NCBI GenBank assembly: GCA_018609755.1 | Contig: JAHENZ010000049.1 | Coordinates: 1-64,000, forward strand | Reading direction: 5' to 3' | DNA length: 64,000 nucleotides | Origin: Salinivenus sp. | GTDB taxonomy: Bacteria; Bacteroidota; Rhodothermia; Rhodothermales; Salinibacteraceae | Shown here: positions 17,186-25,828 of the stretch, piece after piece | How positions within the stretch are numbered: the first letter of the stretch is position 1 | How the letters are laid out: the number at the start of each line of letters is the position of its first letter | Program-made: the position numbers and the translations under genes | The notes under the pieces: generated by a model | Databases searched by the model: none | What the model was told of the DNA's origin: nothing | What the model saw: the letters and a program-made list of their open reading frames with translations, nothing else

Positions 17186-17383
17186 TCACCCGATGATCTC
17201 TCCACCTACGGCATACCCCTTCTCGGCGGTCTCCTGAATCTGCACGTTCACAAAGTCCCGAAGGTCCTCCCCCGTCTCGTCAAGGTAGAACTGCTGAACA
17301 GTGTCCGTCAGGCGCTCGACGAATCGGACCTTCTGCGCGTCACTGAGGTCGTCCTGCGGAATGGTGAGGCGAACGGTCGGCAT
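17186..17383 (-). CDS. 4-oxalocrotonate tautomerase-like protein
   Basis: 65 residues starting MPTVRLTI, so Pro1 would be exposed after Met removal as the catalytic base of the tautomerase superfamily. The length and the QKVRFVERLTDTVQQFY helix, then DFVNVQIQE strand, fit the family. These enzymes shift double bonds in keto-enol acids, and the substrate here is unknown. It is a single gene between the TetR gene and an exported methyltransferase. Confidence 0.75.
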   Translation of the reverse strand: MPTVRLTIPQDDLSDAQKVRFVERLTDTVQQFYLDETGEDLRDFVNVQIQETAEKGYAVGGEIIG

Positions 17384-17540
17384 AACACTACGAATGGGTA
17401 TGACTCTGAATACGACATTGCATCGACATCATAAGGCCACAGATGACAAATATCAAATTTTGTCATCTGTACCAACCTACACTGCCTCCTCTCTCCATTC
17501 TCAAAAAGAACCTCCCGTGCAACGACAATACAGCGGAGTG

Positions 17541-18218
17541 CTACCGCTTCTTCATCGTGACCCCGATCCCCGACGCGTCCATCAACAGGAAGACGCTCTC
17601 TAACTCCGGATTCTGCGTGATAGCCTCTACGTAGCCCGGGTCGGGCGACGGGCGATTCATGTTGTGGGCGATGACGAGGCCGCCGGGACGCACGAGGGGC
17701 AACAGCTTGTCGAGGTAGTCGGGATATCCCGATTTGTCGGCGTCCAGGAAGACAATGTCGATCGGTTCTTCGTAGCGCTGGACCGTTTCGTGGGCATCCC
17801 CTTCGATGAGGGTGATCAGCGAGTCGACGCCGGCCTTTTGGAAGTTCTCGCGGGCAATCCGGGCTCGTTTTTCGCTAATCTCGTGCGTGTAGAGGTGGCC
17901 GCCCGTTTTTCGGAGGGCCAGGGCAAACCAGAGGGCCGACTCGCCGGTCGAGGTGCCAATTTCCACGACGCGCTGGGCGTTCGTCGTCTCCGTGAGGAGT
18001 CGAAGGATGCGCCCGTCTCGTACCGACACGTTGTAGTGCTGCCGCCCGCTGCGCATGGCCTCCAGAACATTCAGAATCTGAGCCTCCCCCGAATCACGTG
18101 CCTGAACGGAATTGTCGAACGGGAGGTCGTCGGTCGGCTCCGGCTGGGCGCAGGCGTTCCCTCCGACGGCGAGGAGTCCCATAGCAACACTGACGAGAAG
18201 CAAAACGCGTCGAATCAT
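17541..18218 (-). CDS. Exported class I SAM-dependent O-methyltransferase
   Basis: 225 residues. The core matches catechol/caffeoyl-CoA-type O-methyltransferases (family 3): VVEIGTSTGESALWFALAL (SAM-binding motif I), HEISEKRARIARENF, IDIVFLDADKSGYPDYLD and LVRPGGLVIAHN. The N-terminus (MIRRVLLLVSVAMGLLAVGGNACAQ) is a convincing signal peptide ending in a Cys-containing ACAQ site. An exported SAM enzyme is odd, because SAM is cytoplasmic. A non-enzymatic role or an incorrect start cannot be excluded, but no ATG lies after the hydrophobic segment before the domain. Confidence 0.8.
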   Translation of the reverse strand: MIRRVLLLVSVAMGLLAVGGNACAQPEPTDDLPFDNSVQARDSGEAQILNVLEAMRSGRQHYNVSVRDGRILRLLTETTNAQRVVEIGTSTGESALWFALALRKTGGHLYTHEISEKRARIARENFQKAGVDSLITLIEGDAHETVQRYEEPIDIVFLDADKSGYPDYLDKLLPLVRPGGLVIAHNMNRPSPDPGYVEAITQNPELESVFLLMDASGIGVTMKKR

Positions 18219-18272
18219 TGGAGATGGAATCGGTCCGTTCAGGGATGGAAAGCGCCCCTTTTGCGGGGCCAC

Positions 18273-18555
18273 GGCAATCGCATCTTGCACCCACCGACTT
18301 GTCTTTACCGATCCGTGCGAACGTATCTGAACATTTTCCCGAGTGAGTAAGGGGATCTAGATCCCCAGGACCGTTCATCATCTAGGCAGACACGGTCTTC
18401 ATGGACTTCTTCACGGATCGGTATCTTCGATTGAGGCAGTACGACCGTGCGCTCCACTCCCACTCTCCCTTTCTCCCGCGCTTCCCCGGCAGTATTGTCC
18501 ATCAGAGGCAGTCGAGCCACCGGTCTTCAACAGAAAATTTTAACATACGATTGCC
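18273..18555 (+). repeat. MITE-B copy 1 (interrupted by MITE-A)
   Basis: A 163-base repeat, once the inserted MITE-A is removed, with ends GGCAATCGCATCTT and, inverted, GGCAATCGTATGTT. It is about 90% identical to the inverse copy at 20455-20613. Shared blocks include ACCGACTTGTCTT, GAGGCAGTACGAC, GCGCTCCACTCCCACTCTCC, CAGTATTGTCCATC and AGAAAATTTTAACATACG. It contains no gene. Confidence 0.75.
18306..18423 (+). mobile_element. MITE-A copy 1 (TA-flanked miniature inverted-repeat element)
   Basis: A 118-base element with terminal inverted repeats CCGATCCGTG / CACGGATCGG flanked by TA on both sides. The other MITE-B copy reads CTT-TA-TTTTCGA at this place without the element, so this is an insertion with TA duplication. 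That pattern is typical of IS630/Tc1-mariner transposition. It has no coding capacity, so it would need a transposase in trans. A related copy lies at 31479-31610. Confidence 0.8.
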
Positions 18556-18639
18556 CTGTTTGCAGGACTGGAAAAACTGTATACTCCTGGCTAGGTTCGA
18601 CATTCCCGATCACTTCTCCATCCCAATCCTCCACGCCCC

Positions 18640-19596
18640 ATGCCCTCTCGACGGAGTTTCCTCAAAAATGCCGGTGCGTTGTCGGCTGGAAGCGTTCTGG
18701 GCGCCGGGGCAGCCCCCACGTCCGCCGGTGCCCTGGAACGCCCGGCCGCCGACAATGGGTGGGCCGGCGGCTCGAAGCTCGGCATTTCGACCTACTCGTA
18801 CTGGCACTTTGACGGCGAGCCGGTGCCAATCAAAGACGTGATCGACGAGGCCTCGACCATCGGGGTCGGCGGCGTCGACGTGCTGCACCGGCAGATGACG
18901 CGGGAGGATCCGGAATCCGCCCGTGAGTTGCGTCGCTACGCCTTCTCGAAGGGCGTCGACCTGATCTGCCTGTCCATCCACCAGGACTTCGTGACGCCCG
19001 ACGAACGGCAGCGCGAGTACCACGTCAATCACACAAAGTACGCCCTGGACCTTGCGGATCAGATGGGCATCCCTTGCATCCGCGTCAACTCCGGACGCTG
19101 GGGCACGATCGACTCGTTCGATGAGCTCATGGCGGAGGGCGGCAACGAACCGCCGCTGGAGGGCTATTCGAGAGATGACGCCTTCCAGTGGTGCATCGAC
19201 GCCTTCAAGAAGTGCGTGCCCGTAGCGCGGGAAAAGGGAGTCGTGATGGCGCTCGAAAACCACTGGGGACTCACGAGCTCGGCCGAGGGCGTCCTCCGCA
19301 TCGTGGAGGCGGTGGACTCCCCCTGGCTCCAGGTGCTCGCCGACACCGGCAACTTTCCGGACCAGACCTACGCCCAGCTCGAGCGACTGGCGCCCCACAC
19401 CATTCTGGTTTCGGCAAAAACCTATTACGGAGGGGGCGAGTGGTACTCGCTCGACCTCGACTACGAGCGCATCGCCCAAATCTTCCGGGACGCCGGATTT
19501 GAGGGCTACGTGACGCTGGAGTTCGAAGGAACGGCCGATCCCGGCCCGGCCGTACGAAAGAGTCTCACTCGCCTTTCGGAGGCATTTCGAGCATAA
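18640..19596 (+). CDS. Tat-exported sugar phosphate isomerase/epimerase-like TIM-barrel protein
   Basis: 318 residues. It opens with a twin-arginine signal (MPSRRSFLKNAGALSAGSVLGAGAA). The rest is an AP endonuclease 2/xylose isomerase-like TIM barrel: LGISTYSYW, GVGGVDVLHRQM, MGIPCIRVNSGRWG, GVVMALENHWGLTSS, LQVLADTGNF and YVTLEFEG. Conserved Glu/Asp/His residues in these strands fit a metal site. Such proteins are frequent in Bacteroidota-type sugar-degradation loci, but the substrate is unknown. It lies inside a block bracketed by inverted MITE-B copies. Confidence 0.82.
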   Translation: MPSRRSFLKNAGALSAGSVLGAGAAPTSAGALERPAADNGWAGGSKLGISTYSYWHFDGEPVPIKDVIDEASTIGVGGVDVLHRQMTREDPESARELRRYAFSKGVDLICLSIHQDFVTPDERQREYHVNHTKYALDLADQMGIPCIRVNSGRWGTIDSFDELMAEGGNEPPLEGYSRDDAFQWCIDAFKKCVPVAREKGVVMALENHWGLTSSAEGVLRIVEAVDSPWLQVLADTGNFPDQTYAQLERLAPHTILVSAKTYYGGGEWYSLDLDYERIAQIFRDAGFEGYVTLEFEGTADPGPAVRKSLTRLSEAFRA

Positions 19597-19746
19597 CCAT
19601 TATCGTATTCCGACGAGGAAAACGTGCGCACCGAACGGCCCGGACAGGAGATAGAAACGAGCAGTAGTGTAAAAAGACGCCTGTCCCTCGGTACTGGATC
19701 GGTGCCTCCCCCGCGCAAGCATTCTGAACGAAGGAGTCGCTTAACC

Positions 19747-20343
19747 CTACTGCTCAGAACTCGCAGTTGTGCGCCCGTCGCTCTGTTGCTCTATCTTCCG
19801 CAGCAGTGCCCGTAGTTTCGACTTCTCCCCGGTCCCAAACTGGAGACGCATCCCCCCAATTTTCCCCCTTACAGACGAAGCTTGAGTAATCTCTCTCACC
19901 TGTTCAAGGGAGACGGGAACGACGGCGAAATCTCCAGTCGCTCTGAACATCTCCGTATTCGACGGGGATTCTGGAATGCCCCGACTCGCTTCGGCGCTCG
20001 TCCAGTTGACGACGACTCCGTCGGCCTCTATTACACCACCAGTCCCTGAGAGAGACAACGCCTCGCTTCCACTGGCTGAAAATACGAGCTCGACGGTGTC
20101 GGGCTTACAGTTTGCCCCTTTACAGCGTGCCACCGCTTGCATGTCGATGCTTTTGGAGCTCCCATAGCTGCCGCTTCCCCCTCTCGCAACGGTGGAGGGC
20201 CTCGTCTCGTAGACTGTTCGGTTTTGTTCGGCGTCGTACGACACAGTGGCTTCAGGTCCCCCCGCGCATCCAACAACGAGGAGGCAAGCGAAAAGGATAC
20301 TCCCAGCTATTCTTGCGTTGCGCTTACCTAGAATTGCACTCAT
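19747..20343 (-). CDS. Lipoprotein of unknown function
   Basis: About 198 residues. A lipoprotein signal (IAGSILFACLLVVGC, lipobox VVGC) is followed by a Ser/Gly-rich linker (ARGGSGSYGSSKS), a DMQAVARCKGANCKPD motif with two cysteines and a beta-rich domain (VELVFSASGSEALSLSG...VVVNWTSAEASRG). The fold is unknown to me. The ATG at 20343 is taken, and an in-frame ATG at 20358 is also possible. It is convergent with the TIM-barrel gene inside the MITE-bracketed block. Confidence 0.65.
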   Translation of the reverse strand: MSAILGKRNARIAGSILFACLLVVGCAGGPEATVSYDAEQNRTVYETRPSTVARGGSGSYGSSKSIDMQAVARCKGANCKPDTVELVFSASGSEALSLSGTGGVIEADGVVVNWTSAEASRGIPESPSNTEMFRATGDFAVVPVSLEQVREITQASSVRGKIGGMRLQFGTGEKSKLRALLRKIEQQSDGRTTASSEQ

Positions 20344-20454
20344 TGAGATGAGGTACATAACAGCCCGCTGGCCTCCTTTTTTTGATTACTGCTTCCATAA
20401 ATATACTTACTGTTTCTATAAATAAAAATACAAATTCTTTCGCCGACCCAGCAG

Positions 20455-20613
20455 GGCAACCGTATGTTAAAATTTTCTATTAAAGACGGGTGGCTCGACT
20501 GCCTCCGATGGACAATACTGCCGGCGAAGCGCGGGAGAGTGGGAGTGGAGCGCACAGTCGTACTGCCTCAGTCGAAAATAAAGACAAGTCGGTGGGGGTA
20601 AGATGCGATTGCG
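20455..20613 (-). repeat. MITE-B copy 2 (inverse orientation, empty site for MITE-A)
   Basis: A 159-base inverse copy of the repeat at 18273-18555, without the MITE-A insertion. Its ends read GGCAACCGTATGTT and, inverted, CGCAATCGCATCTT. Together the two copies bracket a 1.9-kb block with two genes. Confidence 0.75.
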
Positions 20614-20717
20614 TTGGCCTACCCAGAGGCGTTGGGGAGCATCCCAAACTCTAAAGCGGGGCTGCCTGATACCCTGCCCTCCCCTGATGAAAAGGTCATA
20701 ACCGCCGAGTTGAAGAA

Positions 20718-22715
20718 TCAGAAGGTCAGCAGCTCGTTCATCTTCGGTCGCAGCCGAGCCTTCGCCGAATAAATCTCGTCCTCCAAGGGCTTTGCGTTCG
20801 GCACCGGTAGATCTTCGGCGGCGACTCGGGTGATGGGCGCATCGAGCCATTCAAAAGCCGTCTCTCCCAACTCTGCCGCCACCTCGGCCCCGAAGCCCGC
20901 CGTGCGGGTCGCCTCGTGCAGCACGAGCAGGCGATTCGTCTTTTGCAGTGATTCGTGCACCATCTCGCGATCCCACGGGATGAGCGTGCGCAGATCCACG
21001 ACCTCCAGCTCCACGCCATTGGCTTCGGCCTGGTGCTCTGCCTCTGCCAGCGCCCAGTGTACCCCCACACCGTAGGTGACGATCGTTACGTCGGTCCCCT
21101 CCCGCGCGACCCGCGCCTCGCCAAACGGCACGCGGTACGAGTCCGTCGGGACTTCGCCGCGGATCGAGCGGTAGAGCTTCTTGTGCTCGAAAAAAAGAAC
21201 CGGGTTCGGATCGGCCAGGGCCGTGTGCAACAGGCCCTTCGCGTCGCGGGGCGTGGCGGGAATAACCACCTTCAGCCCCGGCGTATGTGCGAACCACGCC
21301 TCCCGCGACTGCGAGTGGAACGGCCCGGCCCCAATCCCACCGCCAAACGGCGCCCGGATCGTGACGTTGACGGGCTGCCCCCACCGGTAGTGGGTCGTCG
21401 CCAAGTTGTTGACCGTCTGATTGAACCCGCACGAGATGAAGTCGGCGTACTGCATCTCCACGACGGGCCTCAACCCTTCGATGGCAAGCCCCAGTCCCGC
21501 GCCGATGGCCCCGTCTTCGATGATGGGCGTATTGCGGACGCGCTCCCGACCAAACTCCTCCACGAATCCGTCGGTCACCTTGAACGCCCCGCCGTACTCG
21601 GCAATGTCCTGCCCCATCAGGATCACGTCATCGTCCGCCTGCATCGCCTCCCACAGGGCGTCCTGGATGGCGTCGATGAAGCGGGCCTCGGCCGTATCGG
21701 CGTCAGGTGTTGTAGATACCGCGTCGGGGCCGGGCGCAAACACAGCCGCTCGTTCCTCCTCGGGCGTGCTCGTCACCTCCGGCTGGTCGAGCGCCCACTC
21801 TGCCAGCGCGTCGACCTCCGTCTCCAGCTCCGTGCGAATCGCTTCGACCTCCTCCGGATCGAGTTCCCCCTCGTCCTGCACGACCGTCCGAAAGCGATCG
21901 ATTGGATCGTTTGCCTTCCACTCCTCAATCAGCTCATCGGGCACGTAGGCGGTGCCGGACGCTTCCTCGTGGCCCCGCACCCGGAACGTCTTCATCTCTA
22001 GCAGAACCGGGCCCTCGTTCTGAGCGTGTGTCCGTGCGTCCCGCACGGCGTCGATGACAGCGAAGAGGTCGTTTCCGTCCACGACAATACCGGGCACGTC
22101 GTAGCCCGCCGCCGCGTCGGCAATGTCGTCGGGGGCCACCGCCTCGTCGGTGGGCGTCGACAACCCGTATCCGTTGTTCTCGACCAGAAAAATGACGGGC
22201 AAGTCCCAAACCGACGCGAGGTTGAGGGCCTCGTGGAAGTCGCCCTCTCGCGTCCCCCCGTCGCCACAAAAGGCACAGGCCACACGGTCTTCTTCTCGGT
22301 ACCGAATGGCCTGCCCCAGCCCGCAGGCCACTGGGAGCATGGCGGCCATGTGCGAAATCATGCCGACGAGATTCTTCTCGGGCACGCCGAAATGAAAGGT
22401 CCGGTCGCGCCCGTTCGTGAAGCCGCCCTCTTTCCCCATCAGCTGACAGAAGAGACGCTCCCGGTCCACGCCGCGGGTCGTCCACACGCCGAGGTTGCGA
22501 TGCATCGGCAGGAGATCGTCGCTATTGTCGAGCGCCCACGCCGTGCCTACGGCAATCGCCTCCTGCCCAATGCCGCTGAACCACTTGGAGATGCGCCCCT
22601 GGCGGAGCAGCGTCAGCATTTTCTCCTCAATCACGCGGGGCTCAAGAAGGGCGCGGGTGAGGGTGCGAAGGTCAACGTCGGCAGAGGCGTCGACGGAGGG
22701 ATCGATAGTAGACAT
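20718..22715 (-). CDS. Alpha-ketoacid dehydrogenase E1, fused alpha and beta subunits
   Basis: 665 residues that join both E1 subunits in one chain. Residues ~20-330 are E1 alpha: KMLTLLRQGRISKWFSGIGQEAIAVG, thiamine-diphosphate motif GDGGTREGDFHEALNLASVWDLPVIFLVENNGYGLS, then RVRGHEEASG. After an acidic linker comes E1 beta (~345-665): AIQDALWEAMQADDDVILMGQDIAEYGGAF, EDGAIGAGLGLAIEGLRPVVEMQYADF, and the C-terminal transketolase-like domain with LHEATRTAGFGAEVAA. It most resembles branched-chain/2-oxoisovalerate-type E1. No E2 or E3 gene is adjacent, so its partner subunits must be elsewhere. I took the ATG at 22715. Confidence 0.9.
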   Translation of the reverse strand: MSTIDPSVDASADVDLRTLTRALLEPRVIEEKMLTLLRQGRISKWFSGIGQEAIAVGTAWALDNSDDLLPMHRNLGVWTTRGVDRERLFCQLMGKEGGFTNGRDRTFHFGVPEKNLVGMISHMAAMLPVACGLGQAIRYREEDRVACAFCGDGGTREGDFHEALNLASVWDLPVIFLVENNGYGLSTPTDEAVAPDDIADAAAGYDVPGIVVDGNDLFAVIDAVRDARTHAQNEGPVLLEMKTFRVRGHEEASGTAYVPDELIEEWKANDPIDRFRTVVQDEGELDPEEVEAIRTELETEVDALAEWALDQPEVTSTPEEERAAVFAPGPDAVSTTPDADTAEARFIDAIQDALWEAMQADDDVILMGQDIAEYGGAFKVTDGFVEEFGRERVRNTPIIEDGAIGAGLGLAIEGLRPVVEMQYADFISCGFNQTVNNLATTHYRWGQPVNVTIRAPFGGGIGAGPFHSQSREAWFAHTPGLKVVIPATPRDAKGLLHTALADPNPVLFFEHKKLYRSIRGEVPTDSYRVPFGEARVAREGTDVTIVTYGVGVHWALAEAEHQAEANGVELEVVDLRTLIPWDREMVHESLQKTNRLLVLHEATRTAGFGAEVAAELGETAFEWLDAPITRVAAEDLPVPNAKPLEDEIYSAKARLRPKMNELLTF

Positions 22716-22886
22716 GCCTGAGCAATTGAATGCGAGAATCAAATCGGCGGAGCAGACCCACCGACCGTCGATGACTCCCCAAAACGCCCGGAAAAGACGC
22801 TATCGAGAGCGAGAATGACGCGGGTGGACGTGCCAGTGATCGTTTCTCCCATTGCTCTCCACTCTATGCCCGCGTCCCCACGCTCT

Positions 22887-23606
22887 CTACTCCAACCGGA
22901 AGGTGAACGTAATCGTCCCGGTTTGATTCTCTTGCGGGGCCGCCGGCGGCAACGAGTTAAATTTCCACTGCTGTAGCGCATCCATCACGGCGGCCTCCAG
23001 CTTCGGATTGCCCTTAATTAGCGGGATGCGGCGAATGACCCGCCCCTCAGGATTGACGGTGATCCGGACGCGAATCCGGGCGTTGACCTGCTCGGTGTAG
23101 GCAGGAAGTGGCGCACGCTGGGGGTCGCGGTCCAGTCCTTCGATGTTGTACGGGGCAGAAGCCTGCTCGGTGGTACCCTCCCCCGGATCGCCCTGCTCGC
23201 TCTCGCTCGGCTCCTCGCTCGGTTCTTGCTGGTCGGCAATGGTCTCCTGCTCCGGCTGCGGCTCGGTCTCAGGGGGCTCGGCCTCATCCTCCGTAGGGGG
23301 CACCTCCTCTTCCGGCGCATCGTCGGCCTCGGGAAGCTCCACCTGTTCGGTCTGCGGCTCCTCTGCCGCCTCCTCGGGCTCGGTCTCCGGCTCCGGGGTC
23401 TCCTCCTGTGCCTCCGGCGCCGCTTCCTCTTCCACCGTCTCGGTGGCGTCCACGGGCTGGCCGGGCGAAAACTCCCCAAACTCCACCTCCACGTACCCCA
23501 ACTGCTTCGGCTGCGGCCGCGATGCGGTCAGTGTGGTCGCCAGGAGTGCGAGGCAGGCGTGAAGCAAGACGCTCGCGGTAAGTCCAATCCAGTCGGTTCG
23601 CGTCAT
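22887..23606 (-). CDS. TonB family energy-transducer protein
   Basis: 239 residues. One N-terminal membrane helix (WIGLTASVLLHACLALLATTL) is followed by a ~110-residue Glu/Pro-rich periplasmic linker and a TonB C-terminal domain (ARIRVRITVNPEGRVIRRIPLIKGNPKLEAAVMDALQQWKFNSLPP). It would couple the inner-membrane proton gradient to outer-membrane receptors, although ExbB/ExbD are not here. The linker is much more acidic than the Pro/Lys linker of enteric TonB, as expected in a salt-in organism. The ATG at 23606 is preferred to the frame start at 23753, which overlaps the next gene. Confidence 0.85.
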   Translation of the reverse strand: MTRTDWIGLTASVLLHACLALLATTLTASRPQPKQLGYVEVEFGEFSPGQPVDATETVEEEAAPEAQEETPEPETEPEEAAEEPQTEQVELPEADDAPEEEVPPTEDEAEPPETEPQPEQETIADQQEPSEEPSESEQGDPGEGTTEQASAPYNIEGLDRDPQRAPLPAYTEQVNARIRVRITVNPEGRVIRRIPLIKGNPKLEAAVMDALQQWKFNSLPPAAPQENQTGTITFTFRLE

Positions 23607-23721
23607 AAGAACGGTCGCCCAATACGAAAAGCGGATCGATCGCCCCCTCAAGAAACGGGATCGCTCACGAGGTTTGACTTCCTGCCGCCGGGAAAAGTTC
23701 AATGGACCGACGGGACGCCCT

Positions 23722-25164
23722 TTAATACACGTATCGTGCACGAAGGGCCACATGGGTCATGTCTTGTCCCACCGGTCCGTCGCGGAGAACCGGTCCCGCC
23801 CAAAATTTACTCGCCTCCAGGGCGAGATTAACGTGGCGTCCCGCGTTCCAGGAAAGCACAACTTCCGGCATTGTCCCAACAAATCGTGCCTTCGTGTCGG
23901 GACTGTCGCGAAGCGGTGCCCCCCAGATCGCATAGATCCCATCGGTGGTCGTCGAACGCCAAAACACGTGGCTCTTGAGGTGCAACTGGATGCGAGCGGG
24001 AAACTGGAGCGTGAGGAAGGGAGATACGTTGATGAGGTTGCCCGGTCCCAATCGACTTCCGGCGCCGGTGTATTGACCCGAGGGATAGGGCGCAGCAAAC
24101 GTTTCGTGCGCTTCGGTGCGCTCAGCGTCTCCACTACTCCAATCCGCAAGCAGGCCAACGGTCGGTCTCCCCAGTAGATTTCTTTCGCGATACGCGACCC
24201 GACCCGCGAGGGTCCACGCGCGAATAGGTCCTGTCTCGACCTCTTCGGAAGCCGAACCGTGACGATAGCGGCCCAGCTGAACGGCTCCTTCCAAATCGTA
24301 CTCCAGGGCCCCGACCGCACCGTGCCTCCTCCCTCCAATCGTATGACGAGTCGCGCGAAGCCCTACACGGGTCGGTGACGGACGTCGACGAGTGCCGAAG
24401 TAGTAGACGGCCTGGCCCCTGTTTGGCTCCTCTTGACTCAGGTATACGCCCCAGAGCGTTCGACCGTGCATCCAGCCATTATCCAGAATCCCAGGAGGGG
24501 TGTCATTCGGCTTTGCGGCAAAGGCATCGACGCGCCAGTGCCCCCGTCGGTACCGCCCCAGCACGGCGTCGAACCCGAGACGGACGTTTGGACCTTCGCG
24601 GACGGCAATCATCCGCCCAGCGCCGTAGTGCAGTTCTTGGCGCCCGGCACGCAGCGTCAGGGTTCCTTCTTCCCAGGGACTACCGACTTCCAGGAACGCC
24701 TGGTTTATCCCCAGTAGATCTCGGTCGGGCGGATAAATGGGACCGTCCCGCCCCCCGATCAGCCCACTTTTGAGTTGGGTAAAGGCGCGGACACGCCTTT
24801 CGCCAGTGGTGCCAGATCGTACGGAGCCGTGCAGCATCAGTCGCTGGAGCAGATATCCATCTCGAGCCGGACCCGCTCCCCATTGCTCGTTTTGATACCA
24901 CCGTCCATAGGTCCGGAACTGGCCACCAATCGTGAGTACGGTGCTGCCGTCTCCGGGAAAGGCCATAGACTTGAGCGACGCACGTCCATCCTCGGGACCC
25001 TCCCAACCGCTCCAGTCTTCTTCCTGACGCAGAAGCCGAAAATCGGGTCGGGAGCGTGAAGACTCTTCTTCGAGGCTGTCCCGCTCAGAAGTGGTCTGCG
25101 CCTGCGTTGCGAGGATCGGCAGGAGCGAAATTGTAAGGCCAAGTAGAAAGAGAAATGTTCGCAT
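23722..25164 (-). CDS. Alginate-export-type outer-membrane beta-barrel protein
   Basis: 480 residues with a signal peptide (MRTFLFLLGLTISLLPILATQAQ). Many alternating amphipathic strands and a terminal aromatic residue (ALRARYVY) follow. The segment GTLTLRAGRQELHYGAGRMIAVREGPNVRLGFDAV matches the alginate export domain family (AlgE-like barrels), as does AGRVAYRERNLLGRPTVGLLADWSSGD. The substrate may be any anionic sugar or other solute. It lies upstream of the tonB-like gene on the same strand, but the 115-base gap leaves co-transcription open. Confidence 0.75.
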   Translation of the reverse strand: MRTFLFLLGLTISLLPILATQAQTTSERDSLEEESSRSRPDFRLLRQEEDWSGWEGPEDGRASLKSMAFPGDGSTVLTIGGQFRTYGRWYQNEQWGAGPARDGYLLQRLMLHGSVRSGTTGERRVRAFTQLKSGLIGGRDGPIYPPDRDLLGINQAFLEVGSPWEEGTLTLRAGRQELHYGAGRMIAVREGPNVRLGFDAVLGRYRRGHWRVDAFAAKPNDTPPGILDNGWMHGRTLWGVYLSQEEPNRGQAVYYFGTRRRPSPTRVGLRATRHTIGGRRHGAVGALEYDLEGAVQLGRYRHGSASEEVETGPIRAWTLAGRVAYRERNLLGRPTVGLLADWSSGDAERTEAHETFAAPYPSGQYTGAGSRLGPGNLINVSPFLTLQFPARIQLHLKSHVFWRSTTTDGIYAIWGAPLRDSPDTKARFVGTMPEVVLSWNAGRHVNLALEASKFWAGPVLRDGPVGQDMTHVALRARYVY

Positions 25165-25210
25165 AACGCTGTCAGTTTTCGATGTTTGAGAGCAACGAAG
25201 AGAAACCGAA

Positions 25211-25240
25211 AGTCCCCCGCCGCTTCACCGGCGGGGGACT
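25211..25240 (-). terminator. Strong hairpin downstream of the DoxX gene
   Basis: A 12-base-pair GC-rich stem (AGTCCCCCGCCG with its complement) with a short loop, followed on the minus strand by a weak pyrimidine run. It probably ends the DoxX transcript before the porin gene. Confidence 0.6.
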
Positions 25241-25292
25241 CAGAGTTCGAAGTCAGAATTTCACGCCGTGAAAGGAATCTCCCCCTCTGGAA

Positions 25293-25712
25293 TTAGGCTC
25301 CTGTCGAGAGGGACGCGGGTTCTTCGGCAACGGACGGATCTCGGCGATCCAGGCTCAGCGGCCCGGTCCCCTCTGTCATCACCATAAGGAGCCCGCCGAT
25401 AATCGCTAGGTTTTTCAGGAAGTGGAGGAGCTGCTGCTGATCACCGAGATTGGTGTGGAAGACGACCGTCGCCACCACCAGAAATCCCGCGAGGACGAAC
25501 GCCGCCGCCCGTGCCCTGAAGCCGAGAAGCAACGTAAGCCCGCCAAGGGCCTCAGTCGCAATCGCTCCGACGAGAAGAAAGCCGGTCATTGGCAGCCCGT
25601 AGGCTGCCATGTACGCCTGCGTCCCGGCGGGGTCGGCGATCTTCGTCGCTGCACTACCGAGAAAGATGATCGAGAGAAGAATGCGTCCAATGTCGAGTGA
25701 ATAGCGTCTCAT
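25293..25712 (-). CDS. DoxX family membrane protein
   Basis: 139 residues, four membrane helices: RRYSLDIGRILLSIIFLGSAATKIADP, PMTGFLLVGAIATEALGGLTLLLG, AAAFVLAGFLVVATVVFH and LHFLKNLAIIGGLLMVMTEG. The ATEALGGL and FLKNLAIIGG motifs are typical of DoxX. The acidic tail is not membrane-bound. DoxX proteins often belong to quinone/electrophile or thiol-stress regulons (for example MhqP of Bacillus). An operator-like dyad sits 83 bases upstream (25795-25828), matching those near the MarR gene, which supports that role. Confidence 0.85.
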   Translation of the reverse strand: MRRYSLDIGRILLSIIFLGSAATKIADPAGTQAYMAAYGLPMTGFLLVGAIATEALGGLTLLLGFRARAAAFVLAGFLVVATVVFHTNLGDQQQLLHFLKNLAIIGGLLMVMTEGTGPLSLDRRDPSVAEEPASLSTGA

Positions 25713-25794
25713 GGAATTCGAGGATTGATTGTCAAGAACACGATGCTGATGAGCACCGGCGGACATCCGCCGGCTTTGGTGCTTTGCTCGTGCC

Positions 25795-25828
25795 GAACGG
25801 TTTAACACACAACCGTTCAATATTAAAC
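25795..25828. promoter_or_regulatory. Operator-like dyad O1, upstream of DoxX
   Basis: Contains the inverted pair GAACGGTT / AACCGTTC and, on the minus strand, AGTTTAATATTGAACGGTT. It resembles the dyads O2, O3 and O4. It lies between the citrate synthase stop codon and the DoxX start. Confidence 0.55.
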
